Shown here: one piece after another, positions 21,106 through 34,471 of the stretch
How the letters are laid out: every line of letters starts with the position of its first letter
Numbering within the stretch: the stretch's first letter is position 1
Source of the DNA: Linum tenue
Taxonomy: Eukaryota; Streptophyta; Magnoliopsida; Malpighiales; Linaceae
Length of the DNA stretch: 64,000 nucleotides
Assembly: GCA_946122785.1 (NCBI GenBank)
Contig: CAMGYJ010000003.1
Coordinates: 27,111,811 to 27,175,810, forward strand
Direction: 5' to 3'
Translations under genes and position numbers: made by a program
Notes under the pieces: model-generated
What the model was told of the DNA's origin: nothing
What the model saw: the letters and a program-made list of their open reading frames with translations, nothing else
Database searches by the model: none

Positions 21106-24100
21106 ATGGAGATGGAAGGTAGACTGGATATCAATGACGACAACGAGTCATACAGAGGCAGCATGTGGGATTCGGAGCAGAAGCTTGATCAACCCATGTA
21201 TGAAGAAGCTGGAAAGCTCAAAACTATATACAGAGAAAAGGTACGATCCATGCATGATTTCCCCTGTACCGTGTCTCCACTTTTCTGAAAATCAAAGATA
21301 CTGTTCCCTCGTTTACCTCATGATGATGGAGCTTTGTTGGCTTGAATTTGCACGCCAACTACCTTTGTTTTTCGTCGTCCAAACTTTCTTATCAATTAAA
21401 TACTATTTCTCTAGTTATGGCGGGTTAATTTACTGGTTGAGGGTCAACCCTTAGATAAGGTCGTCGCTTTTTGGAATTTTTGGTTATAATTCAAGATGAT
21501 TGATAAATGTTTCTGCTATGATTCTGATCACATATCCTACTGCAGAAATTCTTAGCAATTCTGCTTCTTCGGCTAGCATTCCAATGTCTTGGAGTTGTTT
21601 ATGGAGACTTAGGCACATCTCCATTGTATGTGTTCTACAATACTTTTCCCAAGGGAATCTATGATCCAGAGGATGTAATTGGAGCTCTTTCCTTGATAAT
21701 ATACTCTCTTACTCTGGTCCCTCTCCTCAAGTATGTGTTCATTGTGTGCAAAGCAAATGACAATGGTCAAGGTAAATCCGGCTTTGCATCTTACATGTTC
21801 TTTGCTCTATTCTTCATTTTGTAGAACAACTTCTTAAGTTACATTCCCTGGAGCTAGAGAGGACTCTAAATTTCTCCACATTCGTGCAGGTGGTACATTG
21901 GCGCTGTACTCATTACTTTCTCGACATGAAAAAGTAAATACGATCCCAAATCAACACCGGACGGATGAGGATCTGACAACATATAGTCGCTCTACTTTCC
22001 ATGAACAATCTTTTGCTGCTAAAACTAAGCGATGGTTAGAGAACCAAGCATTTCGGAAGACTGGCCTTCTTATTCTTGTTCTTGTTGGCACCTGTATGGT
22101 GATTGGCGATGGAATTTTGACTCCTGCTATTTCTGGTAACTTCTCGTCCTCTTATATGATCATTTTCATGTCCTATTTCGCTGCATTGTAATCAGCTATC
22201 TCAAATGATATCCTGAACGAAGATTCTCCTTTGTTCCAAGTGTCTACTTTCAGTTCGTCTGCTTCTGTGGTTGGTTGTATCTGTGTAATGCGCTTTGGTG
22301 CATCTAGTTAGTTTCATATCTCGGAAAGTAGTGCAGAGTCCATGTATGTGGTAAAAGGGATAAGGAAATGCAGTTGAAAAGGCGTACTTAATTGTTTTAT
22401 GTTGACTATAACAAAGGTGCTGGTGTCTAGAAAAAATCATTAATTTGTTTCTCGTGTCTGTCTAGTCATTTCAATGAACATTTGCTTCATAGGTAACGTA
22501 CGCATCCACCTTGTTTGTTGAATTCTGAATTCCCTTTCCCAGCTTCTCATTATGAGGTTGTCTATGTCTCTCTCACCTCATTCAAATTCTTCATGGGCCT
22601 ATTTTAGCGTGGCTATTGCATCACCCAAGTTTCATTTTGAATATGCTAATAGAAGTAACATGCGTAATATCTTTGCAACGTTTCTACCAGGGTAAAAATA
22701 CCTATATAACATTCGGGTTGCTCAATGTCTTGCAGTTCTTTCTGCTGTTGGCGGGATCAAGGTGAACAAGCCAGGAATTAGTGGGGGTATTGAACTTCTC
22801 CTAAGTGAACAAACATTGGCATATGCATTCACATTCTATGAGCGACCCACTTATGGATTCTTGTCCGAAATCCGTTCATCGTCGACAGCTTGTTATTCCC
22901 ATTTCTTGTTGCAGACGTTGTCATAGTGGTTGCTGTTATAATATTAGTATGTCTCTTCAGCATGCAACATTTTGGGACCGATAAAGTTGGCTGGCTCTTC
23001 GCTCCAATCGTCTTGCTTTGGTTTCTGTTAATTGGCGGTATTGGCATATACAACATATGCAAATATGATGCAAGTGTTTTTAAAGCCTTTTCACCTGTAT
23101 ATGTTTATCGATACCTTAAAAGGGGAGGTAGAGACGGGTTTATGTCCCTTGGAGGGATCATGCTTAGTATTACAGGTAATATTGTCTCTCACCATTTTCC
23201 AAATTACCTGAACTTCTAGTTTATCTTATCAGGTGCGACTGAGTTGTTTAAGCATATCTGTAGTTAGACCTCATATCCTGATTCTGATTCTGATTCATGA
23301 ACAATTGCAGGCACTGAGGCACTTTTTGCTGATCTAGCCCATTTCCCTGTTTCGGCCATTCGACTTGCTTTCACAGCAGTAGTTTTCCCTTGCCTTCTTC
23401 TTGCATATTCTGGCCAAGCTGCTTATCTTGTCAAAAACAAGGAACATGTGGTCGATGCATTTTACTGCTCTATCCCAGGTTTGTCCAATGCTTCATCTAT
23501 CATCCCACGCATTAAGTCATGTTATCCTCTGAATGCAATCTTCTTACTGTTAACACGAAACAACTTATGTGGCTGTGCAGAGAGCATATACTGGCCTGTT
23601 TTCTTATTGCTACTGCAGCTGCTGTGGTTGCAAGCCAAGCCACAATCTCTGCAACGTTCTCGATAATCAAGCTGGCACATGCTCACGGCTGCTTCCCAAG
23701 AGTGAAAGTTGTGCATACATCCAAGAAATTCCTAGGACAGATATACGTCCCCGATATCAATTGGATCCTTATGATTCTATGCATCTGTGTCACCGCAGGA
23801 TTTAAGAACCAAAGCCAAATCGGAAATGCTTATGGTCAGTTCATCACATTGAATTGATAGTTTATGATACAAAAACCTCACCTTTCACTCAATTTCACTC
23901 CTTTATTTCACTTTTGGCTTTCATTATTCAACAGGGACGGCGGTGGTAATAGTCATGCTGGTGACCACCCTCCTGATGGTCCTGATAATGATCCTTGTGT
24001 GGCACTGCCACTGGATCCTTGTTGTGCTCTTCACCGGCTTATCCCTTGCGGTGGAATGCACCTACTTGTCGGCCGTGCTCTTCAAGATCGACCAGGGAGG

Positions 24101-24969
24101 TTGGGTCCACTTGTCATCGCCGGTGCCTTCCTCATCGTCATGCACGTCTAGCATTATGGCACACTCAAACGGTACGAGTTTGAAATGCACAGTAAGGTCT
24201 CAATGGCGTGGATCATAGGGCTTGGCCCCAGTTTGGGCTTGGTGAGGGTCCCAGGGATCGTCCTGGTCTACACTGAACTCGCCAGTGGTATCCCCCACAT
24301 CTTCTCGCATTTCATCACTAATCTTCCTGCCATCCACTCCATTGTGGTTTTCGTCTGCGTCAAGTATCTCCCTGTCTACACGGTCCCTGAAGAAGAGCGG
24401 TTTCTGGTCAAGAGGATCGGCTCTAAGAAATTCAGAATGTTTAGGTGTGTGGCCAGGTATGGCTACAAGGACCTTCATAATAAAGACGACGACTTTGAGA
24501 AGAAGCTGTTTGACAGTCTCTTCCTCTTCGTCCGGCTCGAGTCCATGATGGACGGGTGCTCGGACTCCGACGAGTACAGCTTGTACGGACAGCAAACACA
24601 ACACTCGAGGGATGGACTGCTGAACGAGAATGGGAACACGATAGGGTCGGTGGTGGATTCGACGATGTCTTCCATTGACTCGATCATGCCGGTGAAGCCT
24701 TCAGTGACGACGACTGTGGGGTCGTCGGGCCAGACGAGCAGCCAGACCGAAGTGGACGAGGTGGAGTTCTTGCAGAGCTGTCGGGACGCTGGGTTGTACA
24801 TATCTTGGGGAACACGGTGGTGAGAGCGAGGAGGGAGTCGAGGTTCTACAAGAAGATTGCAGTGAATTACATATACGCTTTCCTGAGGAAGATATGTAGA
24901 GAGCATAGCGTGATTTTTAATGTCCCCCATGAGAGCCTGTTGAACGTTGGACAGGTTTTCTTTGTGTAA
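21106..24969 (+). pseudogene. HAK/KUP potassium transporter gene (KUP10/KUP11-like), disrupted
   Basis: Eight exons: 21106-21240, 21546-21771, 21890-22135, 22736-22786, 22915-23175, 23311-23478, 23581-23834 and 23935-24969. All introns are GT-AG. Repaired length would be about 792 residues, the size I recall for Arabidopsis KUP11. HAK/KUP proteins import K+ with protons across the plasma or vacuolar membrane. Family signatures are present: [77 protein letters not shown], and the C-terminal end [10 protein letters not shown]. Damage: single-base losses near 23603 (exon 6), 24107 and 24793 (exon 8), all in C or G runs, and a TAG at 24149-24151 where the family has Trp (VWHYG). If real, the last third cannot be translated correctly. 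All three deletions being in homopolymers makes assembly error possible, but the Trp-to-stop change is not explained that way. Confidence 0.85.
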
Positions 24970-25207
24970 TTAAAAGAAATCTTGTTCTCTATTTCGTTCC
25001 CGTTGTTGCTTAGGCGATTGTTTGAAAGAAGACGAGAAATGGCCCATTCTCTTTTCTCTATCGCGCTACCAGAATCGATCTTCGGTTGTGGTTGTTAGTA
25101 TGAGTACATCACGGGAACTAAATTTGTCACAACTCGGTTATGAGATGCTAAATTGGCGCTTGTTGAATTTCGTCGTTAATCAACATGGTGATTCTATTAA
25201 AGTATAG

Positions 25208-25893
25208 TAGGGATAGGTATTGGGTGGGTCGGACGGATTTTGACCATAAACGCACCCACCTCCGTTTGAATGGATTGATTATTTTTAACCCACCATCCAC
25301 CCACATTTAGTCTCGGATTTGGTCGGGCGAATGGTGGATGATGCGGGTGGGTTTGAGGGTTCACCCACATCATAATGTACATAATATAAAGGAGTCAAAT
25401 TGACATGATAATCGGTGGAGAAGGTTATCGGGCGGAAACAAGAAAATGAAATAGGAGGGAAATGTAGTATTAGTTCTGAAATTGGATATAAATTCTATTG
25501 TGGAGGAGTTTTCTACCGATGAAGATGATTATTAAGTGCAAGAAACTAAGGAAAATAATTTAAAGGAGAAAAGATAGGTGATCTAGACACAAGAATTAGA
25601 GAAAAAATAAAAGGAAGAAGAGGGGTTCGCGATTTGGAAAATTGACTTTCAGACTCAATCCTAGGAGCAGCCCAAATTTTCGTCTAATGTCTCCACTCTT
25701 CCCTCTCCAGCGCCAACGACTTTGTTAATTTTGATGTTGGGTTAAGCGGATCACCCGCGGGCGCATCCACAACCCACCCGCCACCCGACGGATGGCTCCC
25801 ATTACAAACCGTCTCCCACATAATGAAATTTCGGGTCAAATGCGGGTGGGTCGGTCCAAACTCGCAGGTTATCCGCCCGCATGCCTAGCCCTA
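25208..25893. mobile_element. hAT-like non-autonomous element, GGGTGGG-rich ends
   Basis: The left end TAGGGATAGGTATTGGGTGG and the reverse complement of the right end (TAGGGCTAGGCATGCGGGCG) pair as imperfect inverted repeats. This is the form of a widespread plant hAT MITE group. Both flanks are rich in 'acccacc'. The 8-bp flanks aagtatag and atgtacac match only at 5 positions, so the duplication is not proven. No transposase. Confidence 0.55.
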
Positions 25894-25929
25894 ATGTACA
25901 CGTTTGCTAATGTAACAAAACGCAGGGAA

Positions 25930-26786
25930 GAGGCGAAGAAAGAGAAAATTACATATCAATTTGTATGCAAGCAAATTTGTCCAGTCTTTTCAAGGCCCCG
26001 AGTGCAGCCATTAATCGGCTTGAGAAGGTACAACGAGACTTTATTTGGTCCGAATCCCAAGGTGATGGGAGGCTTTATCTGTGTGTTCATGTGGATAGGT
26101 TTCAGAAGAAGATTCTCACACACGACACTCTTAAACGGAGGGGATGGTCCTTTCCAAGTCGATGAGTGCTTTGTGACATGAGTGAAGAGACGATATATCA
26201 TCTCTTCCTCCGATCCTCTGCAGTTTCTCCCGTGAAGTGTGGAGAGTGATGAGCAATTTTGTCTGGGTTAAGACTCCTTCACAAGATATCACTTCCACCA
26301 TTGGGATGTGGCCGAGGGATACAACTTCAAGTCCGCATATGTGGTGTTCTAAATTCTTCTTACACGCTTTCTGTTGGCGTATTATTTGGCTTGAAAGAAA
26401 CGTTGATTTTTAGGGATGATTTCAGCTCGATTCTGAGCACCTGTTTCATAATCATTTACAGCATCCATGACTGGTTGTGCGCCTCTAACAAGGTTGACAG
26501 ATATGTGGCTGATCAATGGCGACTCAACGCGAGGGAGCAGCTTCTTCCTAGGCTTCAGGTTCCAACGTGGCTGATGGGGTCTGTGACCCAACGCTGGTGA
26601 TGATGACTTTGTGATTTCGCTGTGGTGGTTATTATGTAGCTATTGTTAGGATCCTTTGCTTCCTGTGATTAAGGGGTGCCAGACTTGTTTCCTGGTTGCG
26701 CTGGCTACCCCTGTTTGTTTGTCTTCTCTGTACCATTTCTCCTCTTTTACTTACTTAATAAAATTTATATCACCGTTATAAAAAAC
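25930..26786 (+). mobile_element. LINE 3' fragment
   Basis: Frames at 25965-26165 (LFKAPSAAINRLEKVQRDFI, WSESQGDG) and 26259-26600 (RDDFSSILS ... DWLCASNKV) match the region after the reverse transcriptase of plant LINEs. A 3' untranslated part follows, ending 'ttacttaataaaatttatatc' and a short A-run at about 26777-26783. The 5' part is missing, as is usual for truncated LINE insertions. Two deletions and several stops are present. Confidence 0.7.
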
Positions 26787-27249
26787 AATGCAGCTTCTAA
26801 GCAAAGTGAGGTCCACGTTCTGAAAGCGAAAGTAAAAAGCATATGCATTATCAAGATACAACGATGAAAAATCTTCATGCGTGTCTTTCAAAAGACAAAT
26901 AGTTGTTGTACCACGTAGAGTGTACATAAACATAGTACAAGCAGACGACTGAAGTAAGAGAAATTTAACTACAACTATGGTTGCAAAATAATGGAGAGAA
27001 AAAAGAGGAGCTTGCCTATCCATACTTCCTGAACAACAATGGAAGTTAACAGAAAAAAGAGGAGCCTGCTAATCCAAACTTCCTGAATGTATCAGCTTAG
27101 ATCCGAACTTCCTAATAAATGTCGTATTCCACATGGATTTCTAATAATAATACTCACAACCAATCATTTAATGCACAAAGAAAAACTCAACAGAAATAGA
27201 TGGGTTGAGGTTTCCTATGTTTAGTTGTTTTCGAGATGTATCATAAATC
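26787..27249. other. no feature seen
   Basis: AT-rich sequence without recognisable coding frame, terminus or repeat. A short direct repeat, 'agaggagc(c/t)tgc', occurs near 27005 and 27060. Confidence 0.4.
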
Positions 27250-28190
27250 GGAACATAATAATAAAGACAAGATAAGTAAAGATACACACTGATCAGAATC
27301 TAGATGATCGTGCATTTGAATCTCAATAATGTTAAGCAACAATGCATCTTCTATCATGTATCTCTATCCCTTCCACTAAGGTCATTCTACTCAAGTTTTC
27401 ACTTCATGCAATAGGAATTATGACTAGCTAATGCGTGCTTTCGCTTCATGCCACTTTACTAATCAATCAATCAAGGAAGTATGGATAGCATATCACTATT
27501 TTGAGCATCTACGAACCAAATTGATGTTCCATAGCATTGATGATCTAAGGTATCAAGCATTGCACATAGTCGAGTATAAATGATTGATAATTACATTCCA
27601 GAGACACCTAAGACAATGACATTAACATACGTTGGGGTTCCCATGAAACATAAAGATATTATAAACAACACTATAGTAGCACATAATGGATGACGAAGGA
27701 ATCACATAATTAAAGCATCATTAGCTAAGATACTCAAATAACATAAGCATCACATGACATAGGCAAGATTTTCAACAACAAAAAAACATGGCATAGACAT
27801 CCAATGGTATAAGCATCACATGACTAAGGCATCTAATGGTATAAGTATCGAATAACATAGATAAAAAATGACTAAAATATATCATTATATCATAGAAAGA
27901 AGATGTTATAAGCATCAATAGAATTCACATCCTTAACAACGAAGTTGAATTAACAAATATAGAAGCGAAGGATGATACCACCATCGATGATGAAGGCATC
28001 TCCTTACTTGCACCTTCCTTTGAATGTTAATTCGACCTCCCCCAATCTGAGAAACTCCTTGCTCGAGTTATACAGAGAGATTTTAGTGAATGTTTGCAGC
28101 CTACTGAATTCCATAACCCTCTCTTTATAGTGGAAGGAAAAGGGGGTTATTAGGTCTTTTCCTCCTAAAACGCTTCCAAGGGCTTCCTGA
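27250..28190 (-). mobile_element. Athila-like LTR copy (minus strand)
   Basis: The reverse complement shares long blocks with 1-2100 and 63200-64000, including 'gctaatgcgtgctttcgcttcatgcc' (about 27429-27455) and a 'gatggtggtatcatcctt' counterpart of 'gatggtggcaccctcctt'. It lacks the Mutator insertion found at 131-1394, so it shows what the empty site looked like. Ends were not fixed. Degenerate short repeats of 'ataagcatcacatgac' type occur at 27680-27860. Confidence 0.6.
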
Positions 28191-29621
28191 TACTACTGAG
28201 ACTCGAATTTATTGACTTGAGGATGAAGCAAGGCATATTCTTCAAGATCCCTTGGGTTTGGATTAGCAGCATTTGGGCGCATCGATGCGCATTATTCCTC
28301 CTTTTGGTTGCTTGACCCACAAGTAACTCCTCTTGTGAAATCTAGCTCAACTTGATGCGTTCGGCCTAGCGGCAGCTACTACCATCAGAAGGATGTCATG
28401 GGTTCCTTTGTGGATTTTAGTTGAAATTTCTCTAGTTGTCTCCTCTTGGGTTTTAATGACGCCATCATGAAGGCTTCCCATCCATTTAGCCTTGTTGAAT
28501 GGAGGAATCACCTTGATATTTTATTGATTGTCCCCCCCTGATCCTCCAATTTGATCCACATTGATCCAAGTCATCCTAGAATTTGTTTGACCTTAAAAAG
28601 CAAAAAAAGAATACCAAAAAGGGCATAAAATGATACAAAACAACCTATATTATAAGCAAATTGATTAAATAGTTATGATTTCTACCTAAAATATGGCAAA
28701 ACCAAGGTTTAAGAAAGCGTTAGCCGTAAGGCATGCGTTGGGGTCTCGCTTAGTTTGCCTATGCTTGGAAGAAAAATAGCAAGTAGGACTATATGATAAA
28801 TGAAATAACAACTTACAAGACTTTCAAACTTCATTTAGAATGATTAGTAACTTACTTAATACTTAACAATAATAAAATTAGCTCACAAATTCATAGAATC
28901 ATAGCTCAATAGCTCACAAAATTCTAGAGCTATCGAAAAGATCGAAATAGAAGATTTAGTTTATAGACGATCCCAATTCCCGCTTTGGTATTGACTGCCT
29001 AGCTCCATCTAGTTATGCTTAGCAGACACCTAAGTGTTGCCTTACTTTGTCGACGTGTTCCCAATATCTAATTCGCTGTGATAACTCTAGGTGAGGCATT
29101 TTAGCATTTCCTAGTGCATAAGCATGAAATAGACCAAGGAACTACCAACACCAAGCCAAAAGATCAAAGAATGAGGAAATCATATAATTGTTGCCAGTCC
29201 AACCACATCATTTTGGGGAAGGGGTTGATTAGTGGTTTTCTTATTGGTTCACTACTAACTGAAGCATTGGTTATCGGTTAAGTGACAACACAAACTAACA
29301 TCGATCACCAAACTGCTAGCCCCTTATCGGCGATCGCTTTAAATGCTAACTGTCCTTATCTGTTCAGTTAATGATTAAATTGATACCTGATAAACCAATT
29401 ACCAACTCTAAACACAACACAAAGCGACAAGTTTGAATAGAACAAAATGCGCAACCGTAATGTGGCTCCTGGGCGACCATTGGCGGAAGTGTATTACCCT
29501 CATTTTGAATCTCACAGGTTCCTTGGACCGTTAGTGGAGCAAGAGAGGCTCAAGGTTTTATTGCTTGATGTTCCATACCTTTCAAAAATGATACATGTTT
29601 CTGCAACAACATCACCTACAT
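28191..29621. other. unassigned repeat-rich sequence
   Basis: No gene recognised. The sequence continues the minus-strand retroelement neighbourhood and then becomes AT-rich. The open frame 29447-29725 starts in unknown sequence and runs into the duplication arm, so it is not a gene. Confidence 0.4.
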
Positions 29622-29784
29622 ATCATTATGCCAAAAATGAATCTGTCACATATGAAATTAGAGTAAAAGTTTACATAAAAACTAAAAATACTATTAACAC
29701 AAATGAAATTAGAGTAAAAATTTAGCATTATGGGAAAAAATAATAAATTATCAAAAATTTAGAAGACAATTTCTTAACATTCTA

Positions 29785-29856
29785 ATCAGAGTGGCGCAGC
29801 GGAAGCGTGGTGGGCCCATAACCCACAGGTCCCTGGATCGAAACCAGGCTCTGATA
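29785..29856 (+). tRNA. initiator tRNA-Met (CAT)
   Basis: 72 nt starting ATCAGAGTGGCGCAGCGGAA, anticodon CAT, T-loop ATCGAAA, ending CTCTGATA. It agrees with the plant initiator tRNA as I remember it, apart from a compensatory change in the T-stem (CCTGG/CCAGG). A run of ten T follows within two bases, a good Pol III terminator. All stems can pair, unlike the copy at 16921. Confidence 0.93.
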
Positions 29857-31094
29857 GTTTTTTTTTAGTTTTAGCTATTGGTATAAGAAAAATGATTTAT
29901 ATGTATTTTCATTTTCCCTCTGCTCTCTCCTACTGTCGGCATCGCTCGACCTAGATTTTCATCACTAGAATGGGTGCATCGCTAATGCCCCAATTGAAGG
30001 GTTGGGCTCCCTCCAGTATGTATTTGTTTGAGGTAACTATTGAAAATTGTTTTAAATTCTAACCATCAACTAGAGCTAGTTGGGATTGGTTTCCATATAT
30101 CAAGCGAGGCAAAAGAAAATGGGACAACTTGTTTGAAGGACTGTCTTATCAAGCAATTCCTTACAACTTTCTCTAAAGTTTTCCTTTTTACAAACATGGA
30201 CGAATAATTTATGGGCTTGACAAGGTTTGGTTATTTTTAAAAATAGTTTAGGCAACAAATTTTGGTTTTTGAAGTCATTTTAATAGATTATCGCATCGTG
30301 AAATGTAAGAGGGTTTAAGAAATCTAGAAATTATATTTTTAGTAGTTATTTTTCATGTTGATAAAGTAGATATTATATCTATATATGGAATTAGACTAAA
30401 GATTAAGAGTAAGAATAAAATGGCGAAGAACTTTTTAGTTGGTTGGGACTTGGGAGAGTAGTATGATATGAACTATGATAAAGCTCCTTTTGGTGAGGGT
30501 TTTTTTTTGGAGGAATGATGTGAAATATAAGGTTCACGCTAGCTCATATCTCTTCATTCGTAGTTACATCGATGGAGTGAACAAAGTATCGTTAACAGCC
30601 CCAACCCTAGGCCGAGGGCATTAGGACAAATATGAGCCTCAAAGACCTGCTATTAAAACACTTATTAGTATTATGGGTTATTGGGTTTATATGGATCTCT
30701 CCAAGAAATAGAAAAAAAATATTTTATTATTATCGAATTGATGATCCAGCAACGATAAAATGTTTTTTCGTATGTCCACGAACTTTCTTTTGAAATAATG
30801 GTATAACAAATAATAGGAGGCTATTATTTTTCCATTGCCTCTTATTTTCCATTGGTTGTTGGCCCCAATATTCGAACCTAGAGTATGGTGAATGTTCTCA
30901 TCTTTATATTACCTTTTTTGTTGTTTTTTCTTTGCAGCAATTACTACTAGTTCTATTTGGAGAAATTTTAAAAAGAAAGATTATAATGTTTTATTTCTAA
31001 CGCATAAAAATTGTACGGTAATGACTGGTATACTCCAAGTGATCTAGCCATTAAATGCACTTCGATAAGCTCCGACGAATCTCCGACAAATCGG

Positions 31095-32493
31095 TGAAAC
31101 ATCCTGATACTTTTATCCAACCGAAATACACATTGCTCAGGAGCCGGTTAAAAAAAATCTCAATTCAAATACAACTTAATCATTTCCAAGAAAAAACATC
31201 AAATAAACACGTGGGCGAACTCAAACCATAGTCAATAAAACAACTTCAACTCAGAACCTCCAGGTTATACTCATAATCATGAATATAATAACTGACAAAC
31301 TCTAACTACTTGCCGAGCTCCCTGAGATCTTATCCATGCTGGTACAACTGCTCGCCTCGTCCTGCCTCTTCTTGAAAACCACGTCCGTTAACCCTTCCTC
31401 AACCTAGTGAGTGAAAAGGTGTCAGTCTCATCGTTACTTTCTAAGGTCTTTGTCTAAGCAAACCCTTACTAAACACATTATTAACAGTTACTTCCTATTA
31501 CATGAAAGCCATTCTCATCTCACTTCCATTCTTAATACTTTCGTCCTTAATAGCTTATAGAAGTTCTCTACTTCTATATTAACTTATATACTTATTACTA
31601 GGGTCCACCGTGTTACGTATCGCCGTCTGGTGTCCCTATACTCAAGGCAATGGTACTGCTCTCCAGTCCATGTCCGGTCAACTATTGTGTTATGTATCGC
31701 CGTCTAGTAGTGGCTCAATATCCTCGATCAATTGTTGTGTTACGTATCGCCGTCTAGCAGTGATCCGACCATCTACCACGTCCAGTAGTGGCCCAACCGC
31801 CTGAGGGTTTATCTTACCATTAACCATACATTCAATTACATAGCACAACGCGTGCCTCCACCTTAAGTAGGCGGTGGGATGCCTCACACACATAATCGCT
31901 AATAACTCAAAAATTAACTAACATTAGTTAAAGTAAATGCATAAACTAAAAGACCTACGACTGAGATATTACCTCTTTTACACTCACCTCGAAAATACGA
32001 CTCCTCGATTCCTTACTTGAAGAAATCCCTCATCCGTAAAATTACCTCGCTAGCCATACTCTTGTATTGAATCCATAACCGAAAACCTTGCATCCTCGAT
32101 TACTTTTCCAACTTTACATTGCCCGTCGATCAATGTATTGAGCATAACATCCTTGAATTGCATACCGAGTTTCAGAGCTTTTTCTCAAAATTAAGTAGCC
32201 AAAATCCACTTGAAAGGAAATAACATACCAATCAACTTCTAGAATTAACCGGACCAAGGTAATTTGCTTACCTCCGGTTTGTGCTCCTGCAAGCCAAGTC
32301 GCGGTGATGAGGAGTGGGATTTAATCCCTTCTTTTTTTCCTTGTTTTATATAATAAAAATAATAATTATTATTTCTAATAATAATAATAATTATTATTAT
32401 TATTATTCCTAATTAAAAGTTGCAGTACATAACCGTCAATTTAACCGTTCATTTAATATGGTCGAACCTGCACTCAAACGTCGGGGTGTAACA
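31095..32493 (-). mobile_element. solo LTR of a gypsy-type element
   Basis: On the minus strand the segment starts TGTTACACCCCGACG and ends GATGTTTCA, so it has TG...CA ends and is about 1.4 kb long. It interrupts the right duplication arm, and the left arm keeps the empty site (…agaatcggagcc…). The flanking 5-mers atcgg and atgag agree at 3 of 5. About 60 bp of arm sequence is missing at the left flank. Short degenerate repeats of 'gtgttacgtatcgccgtc' occur at 31609-31760. Confidence 0.65.
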
Positions 32494-33043
32494 ATGAGGG
32501 CCTGCGGTTAATCCACTAGAGGTTAGGCTATAATATCATACCTCAAACTTGGTTTAATTCATAGTCTAGATAGTGATAGCTCACAAGGAGTATCTGGAGT
32601 ATACTATACTCCAGGATTATTGACTCACACAAAACACCACACTCGAAATCCCCTCTAGAGCCCAAAATTTTAAACTCTAGAGGGGGTGCAACATAGGGCA
32701 AGTAAGTTTTAATTATCAACCCGGGCCGATCCATGTACCCCTACTTCAATCGCTTAGGTTGTTATCTAGCAAGCAACTTTTGGGTTTAGAACTAATGGAA
32801 CTACAAACTAAACAAGCAAAGAAAAGTAAATAAAAGAAAATTCTAACTAAGGGAGCTTCACCCAGGAGTTGCTTCCCCCTAACTAGCTACCATGACTCGT
32901 TGGATTGAATGGAGTCGTGTGGTGTAGGTGGTTGTGAACCGTGAGGGTGAGCAACTAGTGATTAATTTGTCACGGAATCAATTCACTAGCGATCGATTTG
33001 TCGCAGGATCGATCCACTCAAGGCGTTTAGGGGAACCGCTAGG

Positions 33044-33855
33044 TAGGGGTGTTCAAATGGTTACCATGGTTATAACCAAACCAAATAAGGCTAAATTTCA
33101 TTAACCATGGAATACAATATCATAACCAAACCGTCCAAACTAATACAACAACCAAATTAACCAAACTAAAGTTTAATCGGTTTGGTTAATTGGTTAACCA
33201 GATTAACCAATATAAAATCACATTATCATTGACGATGAAAATTTTCCGGTTAATGCAACAATTCGCAATTTATATAATGAATAAAACATAACAATCAACA
33301 CGTAGTTATAGTTGACCCTTAACAAAAATACATGCAACCAATACAATTATCTTACGATTAGTATAGAAGTATTCACCTAACAAAAATATATGACAATGGT
33401 ATGAGATAATGAATTGTTGTGTTTGTGTAAATTGACTTAATCTCTTAGCAATTATCATAGGTTGGAAATGACCTTCCTTTCAAGTTTTCATCCATCATAA
33501 TGTATGAAATTTATCTAAATTAGGCGTACATATGTTGTGGTCTACATTTTACATATACAAATATACACTATATGAGCAATATTGAGCTTTATATTTTATG
33601 AGTCTAAAAGGGATGAACGTCAACTCTTGAGTGGTTATGCAAAGTATTAAGTATGTGTATATAATATATGTTAGATATATGACTAATTATTTAACTGGTT
33701 AATTTGGTTTGACTGATTAGGAGTGTCTGAAACCAAACCAAACCACCTAAAAACTTTAACCAAACCAAACCAATTATCCAAATTAACCAAACCAAAATCC
33801 AAATAGTATATGTTAAAACGGTTACCATAGTAACCAAACCGTTTGAACACCCCTA
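33044..33855. mobile_element. hAT-like MITE
   Basis: Inverted termini TAGGGGTGTTCAAATGG and the reverse complement TAGGGGTGTTCAAACGG. A perfect 8-bp duplication, ccgctagg, is at 33036-33043 and 33856-33863, as for hAT. The interior is rich in 'aaccaaac' and contains no transposase. It is nested in the CT-rich element, which is itself nested in the duplication arm. Confidence 0.88.
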
Positions 33856-34362
33856 CCGCTAGGAGGAGCAACTAGTGATCCATTTGTCACAGGATGGATT
33901 CACTAGAGACCGATTTGTCATGGAATCGATCCTCTCACTCAGTCTCTAGGGGTTGCCTAGGTCTCTCCCTCAAACCGGAGTTTGAGCGGTTTAATCACGA
34001 CCAACCTTGATAGTAGGCATAAAGTGCCCAGGAAAACCAAGCTTGTCAAACATACCTAAAAAGGTTTGGTTTCCTCTAATCTAGGTTAGGAAAGCACACA
34101 AGATTTAGAAAACACAACTATGCACAATCACCATGGAAACACCTATAATAGTCAAATTGATGCAAACTCATACAAAATCATTCAATCTAAACAAGTAATT
34201 ACAAAGTATTAGTTAGAGATCTACAACACCCAAGAGAAAAGAGTGATTTTATAGAGAGAGAAGAGAGGGATTACAAATTTGAGCTCAAGATCTTCTTCTT
34301 CTTTTTCTAGGATTGAATCCTTGTCTTCAAGATCCACCCAAGCCTCCAATGATGCTCCAAGA

Positions 34363-34471
<109 letters not shown>

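Noticed and set aside
22787..22914. Apparent insertion with an open frame inside a transporter exon
   Set aside because: Clean GT…AG boundaries and matching phase restore the family sequence ([12 protein letters not shown]), so it is an intron.
27680..27860. Spaced short repeats considered as a CRISPR-like array
   Set aside because: Units are degenerate and irregularly spaced, inside an LTR of a plant genome.
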